Source: Peptoniphilus_A sp022767005
Lineage (GTDB): Bacteria > Bacillota > Clostridia > Tissierellales > Peptoniphilaceae
DNA: 64,000 nucleotides
Direction of reading: 5' to 3'
NCBI RefSeq assembly: GCF_050315115.1
Contig: NZ_JBNPOJ010000004.1
Location: 1 to 64,000 of the forward strand
The notes under the pieces were generated by a model. That model was not told the origin of the DNA. It was given only the letters and a program-made list of their open reading frames with translations, and made no database searches. This document shows positions 1-8,525 of the stretch, piece after piece. The translations under genes and the position numbers were made by a program. The stretch's first letter is position 1, and each line of letters begins with the position of its first letter.

Positions 1-1719
1 TTCTTTTTCTATGCTTACATTTATAGTTTTATAGTTTGTGTAAATTACAAGTCCTGGTTTTTTTGCGGGATGCCTCTTAACATTCATTTTAAAAGTATAA
101 TCCACAGCAATATTTTTTGATTTTGAAAGTGAACTATACTTTGCAGCTAATTTTGCAGCAGTAATTAATGAATTATTTGTAAAATCTCTATTATCATTTT
201 TTAGTATTACATGAGAACCTGGAGCATCTTTCACGTGAAACCATAAGTCATTTTTTTTTGCTTTTTTATGTGTTAAATAATCATTTTGCTTATTATTTTT
301 ACCTATAAAAATATCAAAGCCATCATCTGTTTTTACATAAATATAATTATCTTTATTATCCTTTTTCTTTTTATAACTTTTCTTCTTTTTTATATATCCT
401 TCTTTTTCTAATTCTTCATAAAGTTCATCTATTTCTTCTGGAGTTTCTGCAAAATCAACGTTTAACAAAATTGATTCTAAATAACTAATTTCCGAATTTC
501 CTATTTCAATTTGTTCTGTAAGAAACTTAGCCGCATTTTTTAATTTAGAATATTTTTTGTAATATTTTGATGCATTTGATGGACCATCCAGCTTTGGATC
601 TAAGGGAATTTCAATTTCTTTCATTTCGTTATAAAAATTTTCAACTTTTACTGATTCTGCACCTTTTTCTATTTTATAAAAATTTGAAGAGATTAAATCA
701 GCATAAACCTTAAATTTATCTCTATCTAATGCAATGTTTAATTCATTTGATTGGTTAGAAACCTTTTTTTTCAATTTCTCTATATTTTTTTTTATAGATT
801 TTTTTAGTTCCTTATTTTTTAAACCTAAAGTATCCCTTAAAAATTTAGAATTATAAAATTCTTCAAGAAGGGAAGAGATACTTTCTACTTTGAATTTTTC
901 ATTTTCACTTAACTCTTTTAAATCTATTGAATAAAAGTCCTTAAATATTTCATTCCTATAAATCTTTATTGGCGAAAATTTGCATTCTTTTATTTCTTTA
1001 AATATTTCTAAAAAAACTTCTTCTAAAATTTTGGTTTCACTTTCAGATAATGAAGATACAATTCTTCTAAAATCAATATTAGATCTATATTCAATTTCAC
1101 TACATATTTGTGGACTAATACCAGTGAAAATTTTTAAGAAAAAAGATTTTACGTTTAAGTTTTCCTTTGAATTATTAATTAATTCACCTATAGAGTTTAC
1201 TTCACAAGGATTAAATCCATTTGAAATATCTTCTGGATTATAAATAAGCCCTGGCAGAATTTCTCGAACACTAGATAAATTAAAATTAATTCTTTTTAAG
1301 GAATCAATAATTTTTTTTGATTCATCATCAATTAATATAACATTAGAATGCTTTCCCATAAGTTCAATTATAAGTGCTTTTTTAGAAAATTCACCAAATT
1401 CATCACGAGATTTCACAAGTATCTTTATAATTCTATCCATTTTATATTGTGAAACTTCAAGAATTTGATTGTTTTCTAAATGTTTTCTAAGAAGCATACA
1501 AAAGGCAGGTGGATTTTGTGGACTATCAAAAATCTCTTCACTTAAATAGATTCTAGGACTTCCAGAAATGGATATAAAAAGCCTTTCTTTTTTACCCTTA
1601 GCTCTAATATTAATTAAAAGATCATTGTTATTTTGGTAAATTTTATCTATCCTGCCATCTATGATGCGATTATTTATTTCATAAACTAAATTTTTTACTA
1701 CTGTACCGTCTAAAGACAT
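1..1719 (-). CDS. rqcH: RqcH/NFACT-family ribosome quality control protein, 3' end beyond the window
   Basis: I translated the minus strand from an ATG at 1719; the frame stays open for 573 codons to base 1, so the C-terminus is cut by the window edge. The N-terminus (MSLDGTVVKNLVYEI) is the typical NFACT-N start. Long coiled-coil helices fill the middle, and the NFACT-R domain near the end has the diagnostic stretch DLWFHVKDAPGSHVIL. Members are about 570-590 aa, so only a few residues should be missing. In Firmicutes RqcH binds split 60S-like (50S) subunits carrying peptidyl-tRNA and adds alanine tails to stalled chains; older annotation calls it fibronectin-binding protein. A TATAAT box (1737-1742 on the complement) and an AGGTGA ribosome site lie just upstream. 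Confidence 0.93.
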   Translation of the reverse strand, partial: MSLDGTVVKNLVYEINNRIIDGRIDKIYQNNNDLLINIRAKGKKERLFISISGSPRIYLSEEIFDSPQNPPAFCMLLRKHLENNQILEVSQYKMDRIIKILVKSRDEFGEFSKKALIIELMGKHSNVILIDDESKKIIDSLKRINFNLSSVREILPGLIYNPEDISNGFNPCEVNSIGELINNSKENLNVKSFFLKIFTGISPQICSEIEYRSNIDFRRIVSSLSESETKILEEVFLEIFKEIKECKFSPIKIYRNEIFKDFYSIDLKELSENEKFKVESISSLLEEFYNSKFLRDTLGLKNKELKKSIKKNIEKLKKKVSNQSNELNIALDRDKFKVYADLISSNFYKIEKGAESVKVENFYNEMKEIEIPLDPKLDGPSNASKYYKKYSKLKNAAKFLTEQIEIGNSEISYLESILLNVDFAETPEEIDELYEELEKEGYIKKKKSYKKKKDNKDNYIYVKTDDGFDIFIGKNNKQNDYLTHKKAKKNDLWFHVKDAPGSHVILKNDNRDFTNNSLITAAKLAAKYSSLSKSKNIAVDYTFKMNVKRHPAKKPGLVIYTNYKTINVSIEKE

Positions 1720-1736
1720 TTTATCACCTGAAATTT

Positions 1737-1803
1737 ATTATAACATATTTTATAAATTAATATGAAAGGATGGTTTCGGAATGTTTGTTTAGAACAAATG
1801 TTA
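1737..1803 (-). promoter_or_regulatory. Candidate rqcH promoter with upstream LexA-like dyad
   Basis: On the minus strand a perfect TATAAT lies at 1742-1737, 17 nt before the rqcH ATG. About 50 bp further up is GAACAAATGTTA (1792-1803 on the plus strand), inside a broader imperfect palindrome starting near 1780. It matches the Firmicutes LexA pattern GAAC-N4-GTT(C/T) except at the last base, and shares AACAAATGTTA with a site in the lexA control region of this window. Operator function is inference. No clear -35 box was seen. Confidence 0.35.
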
Positions 1804-2191
1804 GATTAAAAATAGTAGCAATTTATAAAAAATATTATAAAAGAAAATCAAAATAATTCTTAATGAGAGTGAAAATATATAATTAATTTATGTAATATTA
1901 AAATTTATAATTTTAAAGAAGATGTCAAAATCAAGACAATAAAATTTTTACTCATTTCAAATTATTAGATATAGAATAAAGCAAGCTATAAAAATTAATA
2001 GCTTTAATATGAATAGCATTTAGATAAAATTTGCTATAAAAATGTATTTTAAAAAATTTATATTTAGAAAATTTAAATTTAAACATCTATAAGGATAATA
2101 TAAAAATACGGCAAAAAATTCGTATTTGTTTTATTTTGCTTGAATTATATAAAATCGTAAATTTTAATAAGTTTTAGTTGAAAAATGAGCA
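1804..2191. other. AT-rich intergenic stretch without a recognisable gene
   Basis: Between the rqcH promoter and the terminator at 2192 there is very AT-rich sequence with no ORF that has a ribosome binding site, and no RNA gene I could recognise. The next gene upstream on the minus strand (M20 amidohydrolase) ends at 2362, so this is a plain spacer as far as I can see. Confidence 0.5.
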
Positions 2192-2243
2192 AAAAGACAA
2201 TAATAGTCACAAAATTATTATTTTGTGACTATTATTGTCTTTT
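2192..2243 (-). terminator. Long hairpin terminator after the M20 amidohydrolase
   Basis: A perfect 24-bp inverted repeat (2192-2215 and 2220-2243) with a 4-nt loop, followed on the minus strand by a T run (CTTTTTG). It would end transcription of the gene stopping at 2362. The A run on the other side means it could also work on the plus strand. The arm is much longer than usual for such terminators. Confidence 0.85.
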
Positions 2244-2361
2244 AAGATCAATTCTTTTATTAGAATATTTATTGTTAGTACTTATTCCCAACCTTATAAA
2301 TATTACTTATATGAAACTCATTATTTTATTTATACTTTAACTAAAATTAATAAATAAAATT

Positions 2362-3546
2362 TTAATCTTTTTGTTTAAGTTCCTTTAATGCATTTATTGC
2401 AATGTTAACTAACATTTCAGTCCCAAATTTTAAAGCTCTTTCATCTATTTTAAAACCAGGACTGTGATTCAATAAGTTATATCCGTCCTTAACTGTTCCA
2501 CCACCTAAAATAAAAAAGGCACCTGGTTTAAAGTTTAAATAACTTGAAAAATCTTCACTTGCCATTATTGGTTTTGTAAAAAATATTTTTTCTTCACCGA
2601 AAAGTTCCACAGCTGTGTTAATAACAATATCTGATGCTAAATCATTATTTATAACAGGATCATATCCTCTAATATAATTAAATTCATATTCTGCACCATA
2701 TATTTTACATACTCCATCAATAATCCCTCTTATCTTATTCTCTATGATATCTCTGTTTTTATTGTCAAAAACTCGAATAGAGCCAGATATGTTTGCATAT
2801 TCAGGAATAATATTAGGAGCATTTCCAGATATAAATTTACATATTGTTATTGAAGATATATCATAAGGACTTAAAATATAATTATTAATTTCATTAATTA
2901 AATTAATAATTTTTTGACCCAAAATAATAGGATTTATAGATTTTTCTGGAGTGGAAGAATGTCCTCCTTTACCCTTTAAGGTTATTTCAATAATATCTCC
3001 TGATGCCATAAATGGTCCCTTATTAATGGCAATTGTTCCTGGCTCTAAATCTCCAATTAACATTATATGTTGTCCAAATATCATATCGACATCTTCTAAC
3101 ACACCCTTTTTAATTAACGGTATTGCTCCACCTGGCTGTTCTTCTTCTGATGGTTGAAAAATAAATTTAATATTTCCATTTATAGAATCTTTAATTTCAT
3201 TAAGTACAGTAGCAGCACCCATTAACATTGCTGTATGTGCATCATGTCCACAAGCGTGCATAATTCCTTTGTATTTTGAGGAAAAGGATAAACCTGTATT
3301 TTCTTCTATTGGAAGTGCATCCATATCTGCTCTAAGCCCAATTGTAGGCCCGTCGTTTTTCCCCTTTAAATAACCAATAACACTATTCTTAGTTAATTCT
3401 TTAAACTCAATATTCCTACAAGAATTAAGTTCATCTTTAATATACTTTGCAGTATTTGTTTCTTGATTTGATAATTCGGGGTTTTCATGAATGTGTCTTC
3501 TCCACTTTATAATTAAATTCTCTAGATTATCACTTATAAATTTCAT
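2362..3546 (-). CDS. M20 family amidohydrolase (N-acyl-amino-acid/peptide deacylase type)
   Basis: This 394-aa protein has the M20D/amidohydrolase signature: LRADMDALPI near residue 71, MHACGHDAHTA at 96-106 (metal ligands C99 and H101), the acidic cluster EEEQPGG near 134, H160, and a late HSPGF histidine. The dimerisation domain follows with GGHSSTP. Such enzymes remove acyl groups from amino acids or short conjugates; hippurate hydrolase, IAA-amino-acid hydrolase and N-acetyl-diaminopimelate deacetylase are relatives, so the substrate is open. The ATG at 3546 follows AAAGGAG at good spacing. It is a single gene with its own strong terminator. Probably cytosolic, since no signal peptide is visible. 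Confidence 0.9.
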   Translation of the reverse strand: MKFISDNLENLIIKWRRHIHENPELSNQETNTAKYIKDELNSCRNIEFKELTKNSVIGYLKGKNDGPTIGLRADMDALPIEENTGLSFSSKYKGIMHACGHDAHTAMLMGAATVLNEIKDSINGNIKFIFQPSEEEQPGGAIPLIKKGVLEDVDMIFGQHIMLIGDLEPGTIAINKGPFMASGDIIEITLKGKGGHSSTPEKSINPIILGQKIINLINEINNYILSPYDISSITICKFISGNAPNIIPEYANISGSIRVFDNKNRDIIENKIRGIIDGVCKIYGAEYEFNYIRGYDPVINNDLASDIVINTAVELFGEEKIFFTKPIMASEDFSSYLNFKPGAFFILGGGTVKDGYNLLNHSPGFKIDERALKFGTEMLVNIAINALKELKQKD

Positions 3547-3796
3547 AAATACTCCTTTATTTAAATCATATTACATATGATTCCAACCAATATTACTGAA
3601 TAAGTCGAATATATATGGAACCTCATACTTGTGCGTTATTCTAGAACCTACCACAATATTTGCCATAAGAAACATGTTAATACATACTTTATTATTAATA
3701 ATAGTTATAAAAGTTAGCGATACATTTTCATGCCTTATTTTCCAATTAATTTTTAATTATTCTATATCAATTCCTATTTTAAACAATAAAACTATA

Positions 3797-4438
3797 TTAA
3801 AATATAGAATATGATGATTTATTATCTTGTACTTTATCACTTGAAGTTCTCAATTCTTCTAAAGTCTTATCTTTTTTTGCATCATCTGTGTTATTTTCAT
3901 TTCCTTTTGATTCTTTATTGTTTTCTTCGTAATTATATCTTTTTCCCTTAGTTTTAAATTTACCAGAAATATAAACAGAGTTTTCTTTCCAATCTACACT
4001 TAGTCCTAGTGTTTCTGAAATAAATCTAATTGGAACATAAGTCCTACCATCATATAAAATTGCTGGAGAATCTAAATCAACTATATTATCTATTCCTGCC
4101 TTATTAACCTTTGCCTTTGTTGAATTGATATCAATTTCAACTAATACATCTACGGCACCAATTAAAATCCCACTAGTTTTTGCTTCCTTTTTTTGGTAAT
4201 AATTAATTTGCGCACCCATATTTTCAGAAATATATCTAATTGGTACCATAACCCTATTTGTGTTTTTATCGATGTATGCCCTTCCCATGTTTTCTGGAAT
4301 TGATTGAATATTATTGTTAATGTAAATGTCAATATTTTTATCTAAGGCTTCCTTTGGTAATTTTCCAACTGCAAAAACAGATGTACTTAACATTATAGTC
4401 ATAATTCCAGCCAAAACAATTTTTTTTAATTTTTTCAT
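3797..4438 (-). CDS. Exported protein with tandem stalk (copper amine oxidase N-like) domains
   Basis: The 213-aa product opens with a signal peptide (MKKLKKIVLAG, hydrophobic core, cleavage near AVG at about 23-25). Two repeats follow, each centred on a VPIRYISE/VPIRFISE motif with a W/Y-containing strand after it; this is the copper amine oxidase N-terminal-like domain seen in many exported clostridial proteins, with no metal or oxidase activity implied. The last 50 residues are charged, rich in K, N, E and D, and look disordered. Probably secreted or wall-associated. It lies 23 bp downstream of the recombinase gene on the same strand and may share its transcript. Role unknown. Confidence 0.8.
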   Translation of the reverse strand: MKKLKKIVLAGIMTIMLSTSVFAVGKLPKEALDKNIDIYINNNIQSIPENMGRAYIDKNTNRVMVPIRYISENMGAQINYYQKKEAKTSGILIGAVDVLVEIDINSTKAKVNKAGIDNIVDLDSPAILYDGRTYVPIRFISETLGLSVDWKENSVYISGKFKTKGKRYNYEENNKESKGNENNTDDAKKDKTLEELRTSSDKVQDNKSSYSIF

Positions 4439-4461
4439 ATTTTCTCCTTGTTATTTTAAAT

Positions 4462-5424
4462 TTATTTTTCTTTAACTTTTGAAAGTGGATTAGATTCAAC
4501 CATCTTTTTAAGTGCTTTTTTATTTATATGTGTATAAATTTCCGTTGTACTAACAGATTCGTGTCCTAATATCTCTTGCAAAGACTTTATATCTGCATTT
4601 CCATACTCATATAAAAGTGTAGCTGCAGTATGTCTAAGTTTGTGAACCGAATATTTATTTGTGTCCAAGCCAGAATTTTTCATGTGCTTTTCAATCATGT
4701 GCTGAATTGATCTATTGCTCATTCTTTGCTGTCTCATTGATAAAAATAACGCATCATCTTTGATTTGTGGTCGAAGCTTTAAATACTCATTTACAGCATA
4801 AATACAAGCCTCATTAAGATAAATTGTCCTCTCTTTGTTGCCCTTTCCTATTACTTTTAATGTATTATCATCCTTTAAGTGAGAAATATTAATCCCAGCA
4901 AGTTCTGAAAGTCTCATTCCACAATTTAAAAATAATGTGACTATTGCATAATCTCTTTTTTTATAAATTGGCTTTATCTTTGATTTTTCAATAGTTTGCA
5001 AAAGATTTAAACTTTGATCTAGTGATAAATATACTGGGAGAGTCTTTTCAACTTTAGGCATATCAATATCTATTACTGGATTTTTCTTTATAATTTCTAT
5101 TTTTGTAGAAAGATAATTATAAAAACTTCTAATAGATGATATTTTTCTAAACTTAGATCTATTTGATATCTTTCTTTCTCTTTCTAAGAAAGCATTATAG
5201 GCATATATATCTTGTTTTGTAACGCTTTCTAAAATCTCCGGAGTAATATCTTCAATAGGTATATCGTCAAAATCAATAGAATCACTTACTAAATTTTTTC
5301 TTTTTTTAATAAATCTTATGAAGATTCTTAAGTCATAGTAATACTCTTTTACAGTATTCTCCGAAGATCCCTTTGTAGATTTCATGTAATCTAAGAAATC
5401 ATCAACTAAGTTTGACTTTATCAA
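4462..5424 (-). CDS. Tyrosine recombinase, XerC/XerD type
   Basis: The 320-aa protein has a SAM-like N-terminal core-binding domain and a complete catalytic set: R171 (CGMRLSEL), a lysine in GKGNKER (194/197), H261 and R264 (HKLRHT), H288 (LGHES) and nucleophile Y297 (TEIYTHI). Size and motifs fit a chromosomal Xer recombinase that resolves dimers at dif with FtsK, rather than a phage integrase; which Xer type cannot be decided here. The start is TTG at 5424, chosen because a strong AGGAGGT lies 7 nt upstream and no in-frame ATG is near. It sits directly behind the rny terminator, so part of its transcription may be read-through or start within the spacer. Confidence 0.88.
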   Translation of the reverse strand: MIKSNLVDDFLDYMKSTKGSSENTVKEYYYDLRIFIRFIKKRKNLVSDSIDFDDIPIEDITPEILESVTKQDIYAYNAFLERERKISNRSKFRKISSIRSFYNYLSTKIEIIKKNPVIDIDMPKVEKTLPVYLSLDQSLNLLQTIEKSKIKPIYKKRDYAIVTLFLNCGMRLSELAGINISHLKDDNTLKVIGKGNKERTIYLNEACIYAVNEYLKLRPQIKDDALFLSMRQQRMSNRSIQHMIEKHMKNSGLDTNKYSVHKLRHTAATLLYEYGNADIKSLQEILGHESVSTTEIYTHINKKALKKMVESNPLSKVKEK

Positions 5425-5440
5425 TTTCTCACCTCCTATA

Positions 5441-5468
5441 AAAATAAAAACCTGACATAAGTCAGGTT
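5441..5468 (-). terminator. Terminator between rny and the Xer gene
   Basis: AACCTGAC (5449-5456) pairs with GTCAGGTT (5461-5468) across a 4-nt loop. On the minus strand it is followed by TTTTTATTTTTAT, a standard intrinsic terminator. It starts 5 bp after the rny stop and ends just before the AGGAGGT of the Xer gene. Confidence 0.88.
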
Positions 5469-5473
5469 CCTAA

Positions 5474-7006
5474 TTATTTAGCGTATTCAACTGCTCTAGT
5501 TTCTCTAATGACATTAACTTTAATTTGTCCTGGAAAATCTAGCTCAGACTCTATTCTCTTTACTACATCTCTAGCAGTAATTGTAATTTCTGCTTCTGAG
5601 ATTTTTTCAGGCTTTACTATTATTCTAATTTCACGACCAGCTTGAACAGCATAAGATTTTTCAATACCTTCAAATTCATTTGCAATTTCTTCTAGTTTTT
5701 CAAGTCTTTGAATATAAGATTCAACCGTTTCACGTCTTGCACCAGGTCTTGCTGCGGAAATAGCATCAGCAGCTTGAACTAAAACTGATTCAACACAGTT
5801 TGGCTCTACATCACCATGATGAGATTGAATTGCGTTAATAACATATTCTGATTCGTGATATTTCCTTGCAATTTCAACTCCAATATCAACATGTGGAGCA
5901 TCTAAATTTCTATCTACAGATTTTCCTATGTCGTGTAGAAGTCCCCCTCTTTTAGCTAGCTTAACGTCTGCACCAATTTCACCAGCTAAAATACCAGCGA
6001 TTTCAGCAACTTCAACAGAATGCTTAAGGTTATTTTGTCCATAACTAGTTCTATATTTAAGTCTACCTAAATATTTAATAATTTCTGGATGAAGTCCATG
6101 AACTCCAGCATCATATGCTGCCTGTTCACCAGATTCTTTTATAATTGTTTCAACCTCATTTTTAGCTTTCTCAACAGTTTCTTCGATTTTTGTTGGATGA
6201 ATTCTGCCATCATTTACAAGTTTCTCCAAAGCTACTCTTGCTATTTCCCTTCTTATAGGATCAAAACAAGATAATACAACAGCTTCAGGAGTATCATCAA
6301 TAATTAAATCTACTCCAGTTATTGATTCAATAGCCCTAATATTTCTACCTTCACGTCCAATAATTCTTCCCTTCATTTCATCATTTGGAAGATTTACAAC
6401 AGCCACAGTAGATTCAGCAACTTGATCAGCAGCACATCTTTGAATAGCCTGTGCTATAACATTTCTAGCATACTTTCCGGATTCTTCCTTTATTCTATTT
6501 TCATTTTCTTTAATAATAAGTGCTGATTCATTAGTAATTTCTTTTTTTAATTCATTAAGTAAAATTTCCTTGCCTTCATCTTTTGTGAGACCTGCAACCT
6601 TTTGGAGCTCTTCTTCTCTTTGTTTAATAAGTCCATCAACTTGTTCTTCTTTTTCCTTAAGACCCTCTAATTTTTTGTTAAGCTTTTCATCTTTACGCTC
6701 TACTTGAGTAGACTTTTTATCTAAAAGTTTTTCTTTAGATAAAACACGTTCTTCCATTTCTTTTATTTCGGCTCTTCTAATCTTAGCTTCATTTTCTTGC
6801 TCAGATCTCAATTTTTGGATTTCTTCCTTAGCTTCAACAAGCAAAACTTTTTTTTGTGTTTGAGCTTGACTTTCAGCATCATAAATCATTTTATTAGCTA
6901 ATTCTTCAGCATTTTTTAGTTTTCCCTCAGAAATATATTTTCTAATAGCATAGCCACAGGCTATACCTATAATACCAATAATAATAGTTAAAGTATTAAA
7001 ACCCAT
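5474..7006 (-). CDS. rny: Ribonuclease Y
   Basis: The 510-aa protein has the full RNase Y layout: an N-terminal membrane helix (3-22), a long charged coiled coil (about 25-200), a KH domain with GRIIGREG at 213-220, and an HD domain with the metal pair H358-D359 (GLLHDIGK). It is the membrane-bound endoribonuclease that starts decay and processing of many mRNAs in Firmicutes. Length is typical. A GGAGGTGTG-type ribosome site precedes the ATG at 7006. It is bounded by a terminator downstream and by the yneA-like gene upstream. Confidence 0.97.
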   Translation of the reverse strand: MGFNTLTIIIGIIGIACGYAIRKYISEGKLKNAEELANKMIYDAESQAQTQKKVLLVEAKEEIQKLRSEQENEAKIRRAEIKEMEERVLSKEKLLDKKSTQVERKDEKLNKKLEGLKEKEEQVDGLIKQREEELQKVAGLTKDEGKEILLNELKKEITNESALIIKENENRIKEESGKYARNVIAQAIQRCAADQVAESTVAVVNLPNDEMKGRIIGREGRNIRAIESITGVDLIIDDTPEAVVLSCFDPIRREIARVALEKLVNDGRIHPTKIEETVEKAKNEVETIIKESGEQAAYDAGVHGLHPEIIKYLGRLKYRTSYGQNNLKHSVEVAEIAGILAGEIGADVKLAKRGGLLHDIGKSVDRNLDAPHVDIGVEIARKYHESEYVINAIQSHHGDVEPNCVESVLVQAADAISAARPGARRETVESYIQRLEKLEEIANEFEGIEKSYAVQAGREIRIIVKPEKISEAEITITARDVVKRIESELDFPGQIKVNVIRETRAVEYAK

Positions 7007-7051
7007 TCATACACACCTCCTATTTAGTTTTCATGTTTCAAATATAAAATC

Positions 7052-7076
7052 ATTTTCAAGGCATAAGCCTTAAAAT
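7052..7076 (-). terminator. Weak hairpin after the yneA-like gene
   Basis: AAGGC-ATAA-GCCTT with extended A/T pairing (ATTTT.../...AAAAT, one mismatch) lies between the yneA-like stop (7134) and rny. The T tract on the minus strand is interrupted, so it may terminate only partly. Confidence 0.45.
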
Positions 7077-7133
7077 TATTTTATATCTTTTAAAAGAATA
7101 AGTCAAACATAAAAGTATGTGCATGCGTGTTAT

Positions 7134-7430
7134 CTATTTACTTTTATAAATTGGAATTGCTAATTTATAACCTGGCTTAATATCATAGGATGAGATATTG
7201 TTAAGATTTTCTATCTCCATAATAAATTTCATTTTGTTGTTATATTCATAATTATCAGAAATTGTCCATAAAGTATCTCCTTTTTTTACAGTGTAAACTT
7301 GAATACCATTTTTTTCTTGCATCATCAAATTTTCATCTTCAAGATTTTTTATAACTAGACCTGAATTAAAAATAAATATTAGTAATAGAAATAAAAAAAC
7401 TTTTGGCTTGTTAATAATAATTCTTTTCAT
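7134..7430 (-). CDS. Small LysM membrane protein, YneA-like SOS cell-division inhibitor
   Basis: The 98-aa product has one N-terminal transmembrane segment (about 10-27) and a C-terminal LysM module starting at YTVKKGDTLW. That architecture, and the position divergent from lexA with a shared control region, is the YneA arrangement of Bacillus and relatives, where the protein is induced by DNA damage and delays septation from the outer face of the membrane. Sequence similarity in this family is low, so the call rests on architecture and context. A conventional ATG start with an AGGTGAT-like site upstream supports the start. Alternative: a generic LysM exoprotein. Confidence 0.75.
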   Translation of the reverse strand: MKRIIINKPKVFLFLLLIFIFNSGLVIKNLEDENLMMQEKNGIQVYTVKKGDTLWTISDNYEYNNKMKFIMEIENLNNISSYDIKPGYKLAIPIYKSK

Positions 7431-7465
7431 AAAATCACCTCAAATATTTTGTTCGTAATAAGTTT

Positions 7466-7516
7466 AAACAACAGTATCAAACAACAGTGTCAAATATAAG
7501 TTCTAAACAAATGTTA
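7466..7516. promoter_or_regulatory. lexA/yneA-like divergent control region with repeats and LexA-like site
   Basis: The 194-bp spacer between the two divergent genes holds a 13-bp tandem duplication, AAACAACAGT(A/G)TC, at 7466-7478 and 7479-7491, and an AAAC-AAAT-GTTA dyad at 7505-7516 that resembles the GAAC-N4-GTT LexA pattern. Several other AAC/GTT half-sites are present. LexA normally controls both itself and yneA, so binding here is expected, but which bases it uses is inference. Confidence 0.45.
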
Positions 7517-7624
7517 CAACTAAAGTTCTGAAATGTCAAGAAAATTTTACAATTTTTTAAACTTTAGTTTGAAATACTTGTTTAAATGTGTTATTATAAA
7601 TTTAGAAATATTAGGAGGTAAACT

Positions 7625-8245
7625 ATGTACGAAGATCTAAACCAAAGAGAACTTGAAATTTTATTTTTTATTAAAAGATTTATTGAGTCCAAATCCTACC
7701 CACCTACTGTTCGTGAAATTTGTTCTGGTTGCAACATTAAATCAACTTCTACTGTCTATTATGCTCTCGAAAAATTAGAATCAACAAATTATATTAAAAA
7801 AGACGCATCAAAAACTAGAGCTATAGAAATTGTTCCACAAGATGATGACATTCTTATGCTTAAAAAGAAAACTGTTGACGTTCCAATAGTTGGTCGAGTA
7901 ACAGCTGGTGCTCCTATTTTAGCTGTTCAAAATATTGAAGATACTATGCCTCTTCCTGTTGACTTTGTTTCAAATAAAGAACTTTTTATTTTAAAAGTAA
8001 GAGGAGAAAGTATGATTAACGCAGGAATTTTTGATGGAGATTATGTAATAATTGAGAAAACAAATTCTGCTAGAAATGGAGAAAAAGTTTTAGCTTTAAT
8101 TGATGATGAGGCAACTATTAAAACTTTTTACAAAGAAAAAAATAGATATAGACTTCAACCTGAAAATGACACAATGGAACCTTTTTATTTTGATAAAGTT
8201 GATATTTTAGGTAAAATCGTTGGGCTTTATAGAAAAATAAATTAA
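7625..8245 (+). CDS. lexA: LexA repressor
   Basis: The 206-aa protein has an N-terminal winged helix-turn-helix (about 1-65, with PPTVREI) and a C-terminal S24 peptidase domain. The self-cleavage site is the A94-G95 bond (VTAGAP), with the nucleophile S129 (RGESM) and general base K166 (ATIKTF). It represses SOS genes and cleaves itself when RecA is activated by single-stranded DNA. AGGAGGT sits 7 nt before the ATG. It is one of only three intact plus-strand genes in the window and is divergent from the yneA-like gene. Confidence 0.97.
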   Translation: MYEDLNQRELEILFFIKRFIESKSYPPTVREICSGCNIKSTSTVYYALEKLESTNYIKKDASKTRAIEIVPQDDDILMLKKKTVDVPIVGRVTAGAPILAVQNIEDTMPLPVDFVSNKELFILKVRGESMINAGIFDGDYVIIEKTNSARNGEKVLALIDDEATIKTFYKEKNRYRLQPENDTMEPFYFDKVDILGKIVGLYRKIN

Positions 8246-8257
8246 GAAAATTAGGCT

Positions 8258-8299
8258 AAAAAATAACCTTGCTGTTATCTCACATCAAGGTTATTTTTT
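8258..8299 (+). terminator. lexA terminator
   Basis: AAAAAATAACCTTG (8258-8271) pairs perfectly with CAAGGTTATTTTTT (8286-8299) across a 14-nt loop. The T run on the right arm gives a plus-strand terminator, and the A run on the left could serve the convergent gene ending at 8526. Confidence 0.88.
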
Positions 8300-8525
8300 T
8301 AATGCTTTATGAAGTTCATCTCGACTACAATAATTAAAATTCCCATCTATTCATATTTTAATAATAATTTTGTTTGTAAAATTCTAAATATTACAATCTT
8401 TCATTGACATCTATATAAAAAAATATATTTATTACACTTGTTGGCTTTTTGAAAAAATGTTCAAAAATAATCATAATCTAATTACTTAACATACAAAAAT
8501 ATAAAATCTTAAAAAATATTAATTA

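Noticed and set aside
980..1243. Plus-strand open frame of 87 aa
   Set aside because: It lies inside the clear rqcH gene on the minus strand and has no ribosome site or family pattern; a shadow frame.
3629..3814. Plus-strand open frame of 61 aa between the M20 and stalk-domain genes
   Set aside because: No ribosome binding site, isoleucine-rich AT composition, and it runs into the end of the minus-strand gene; I consider it chance.
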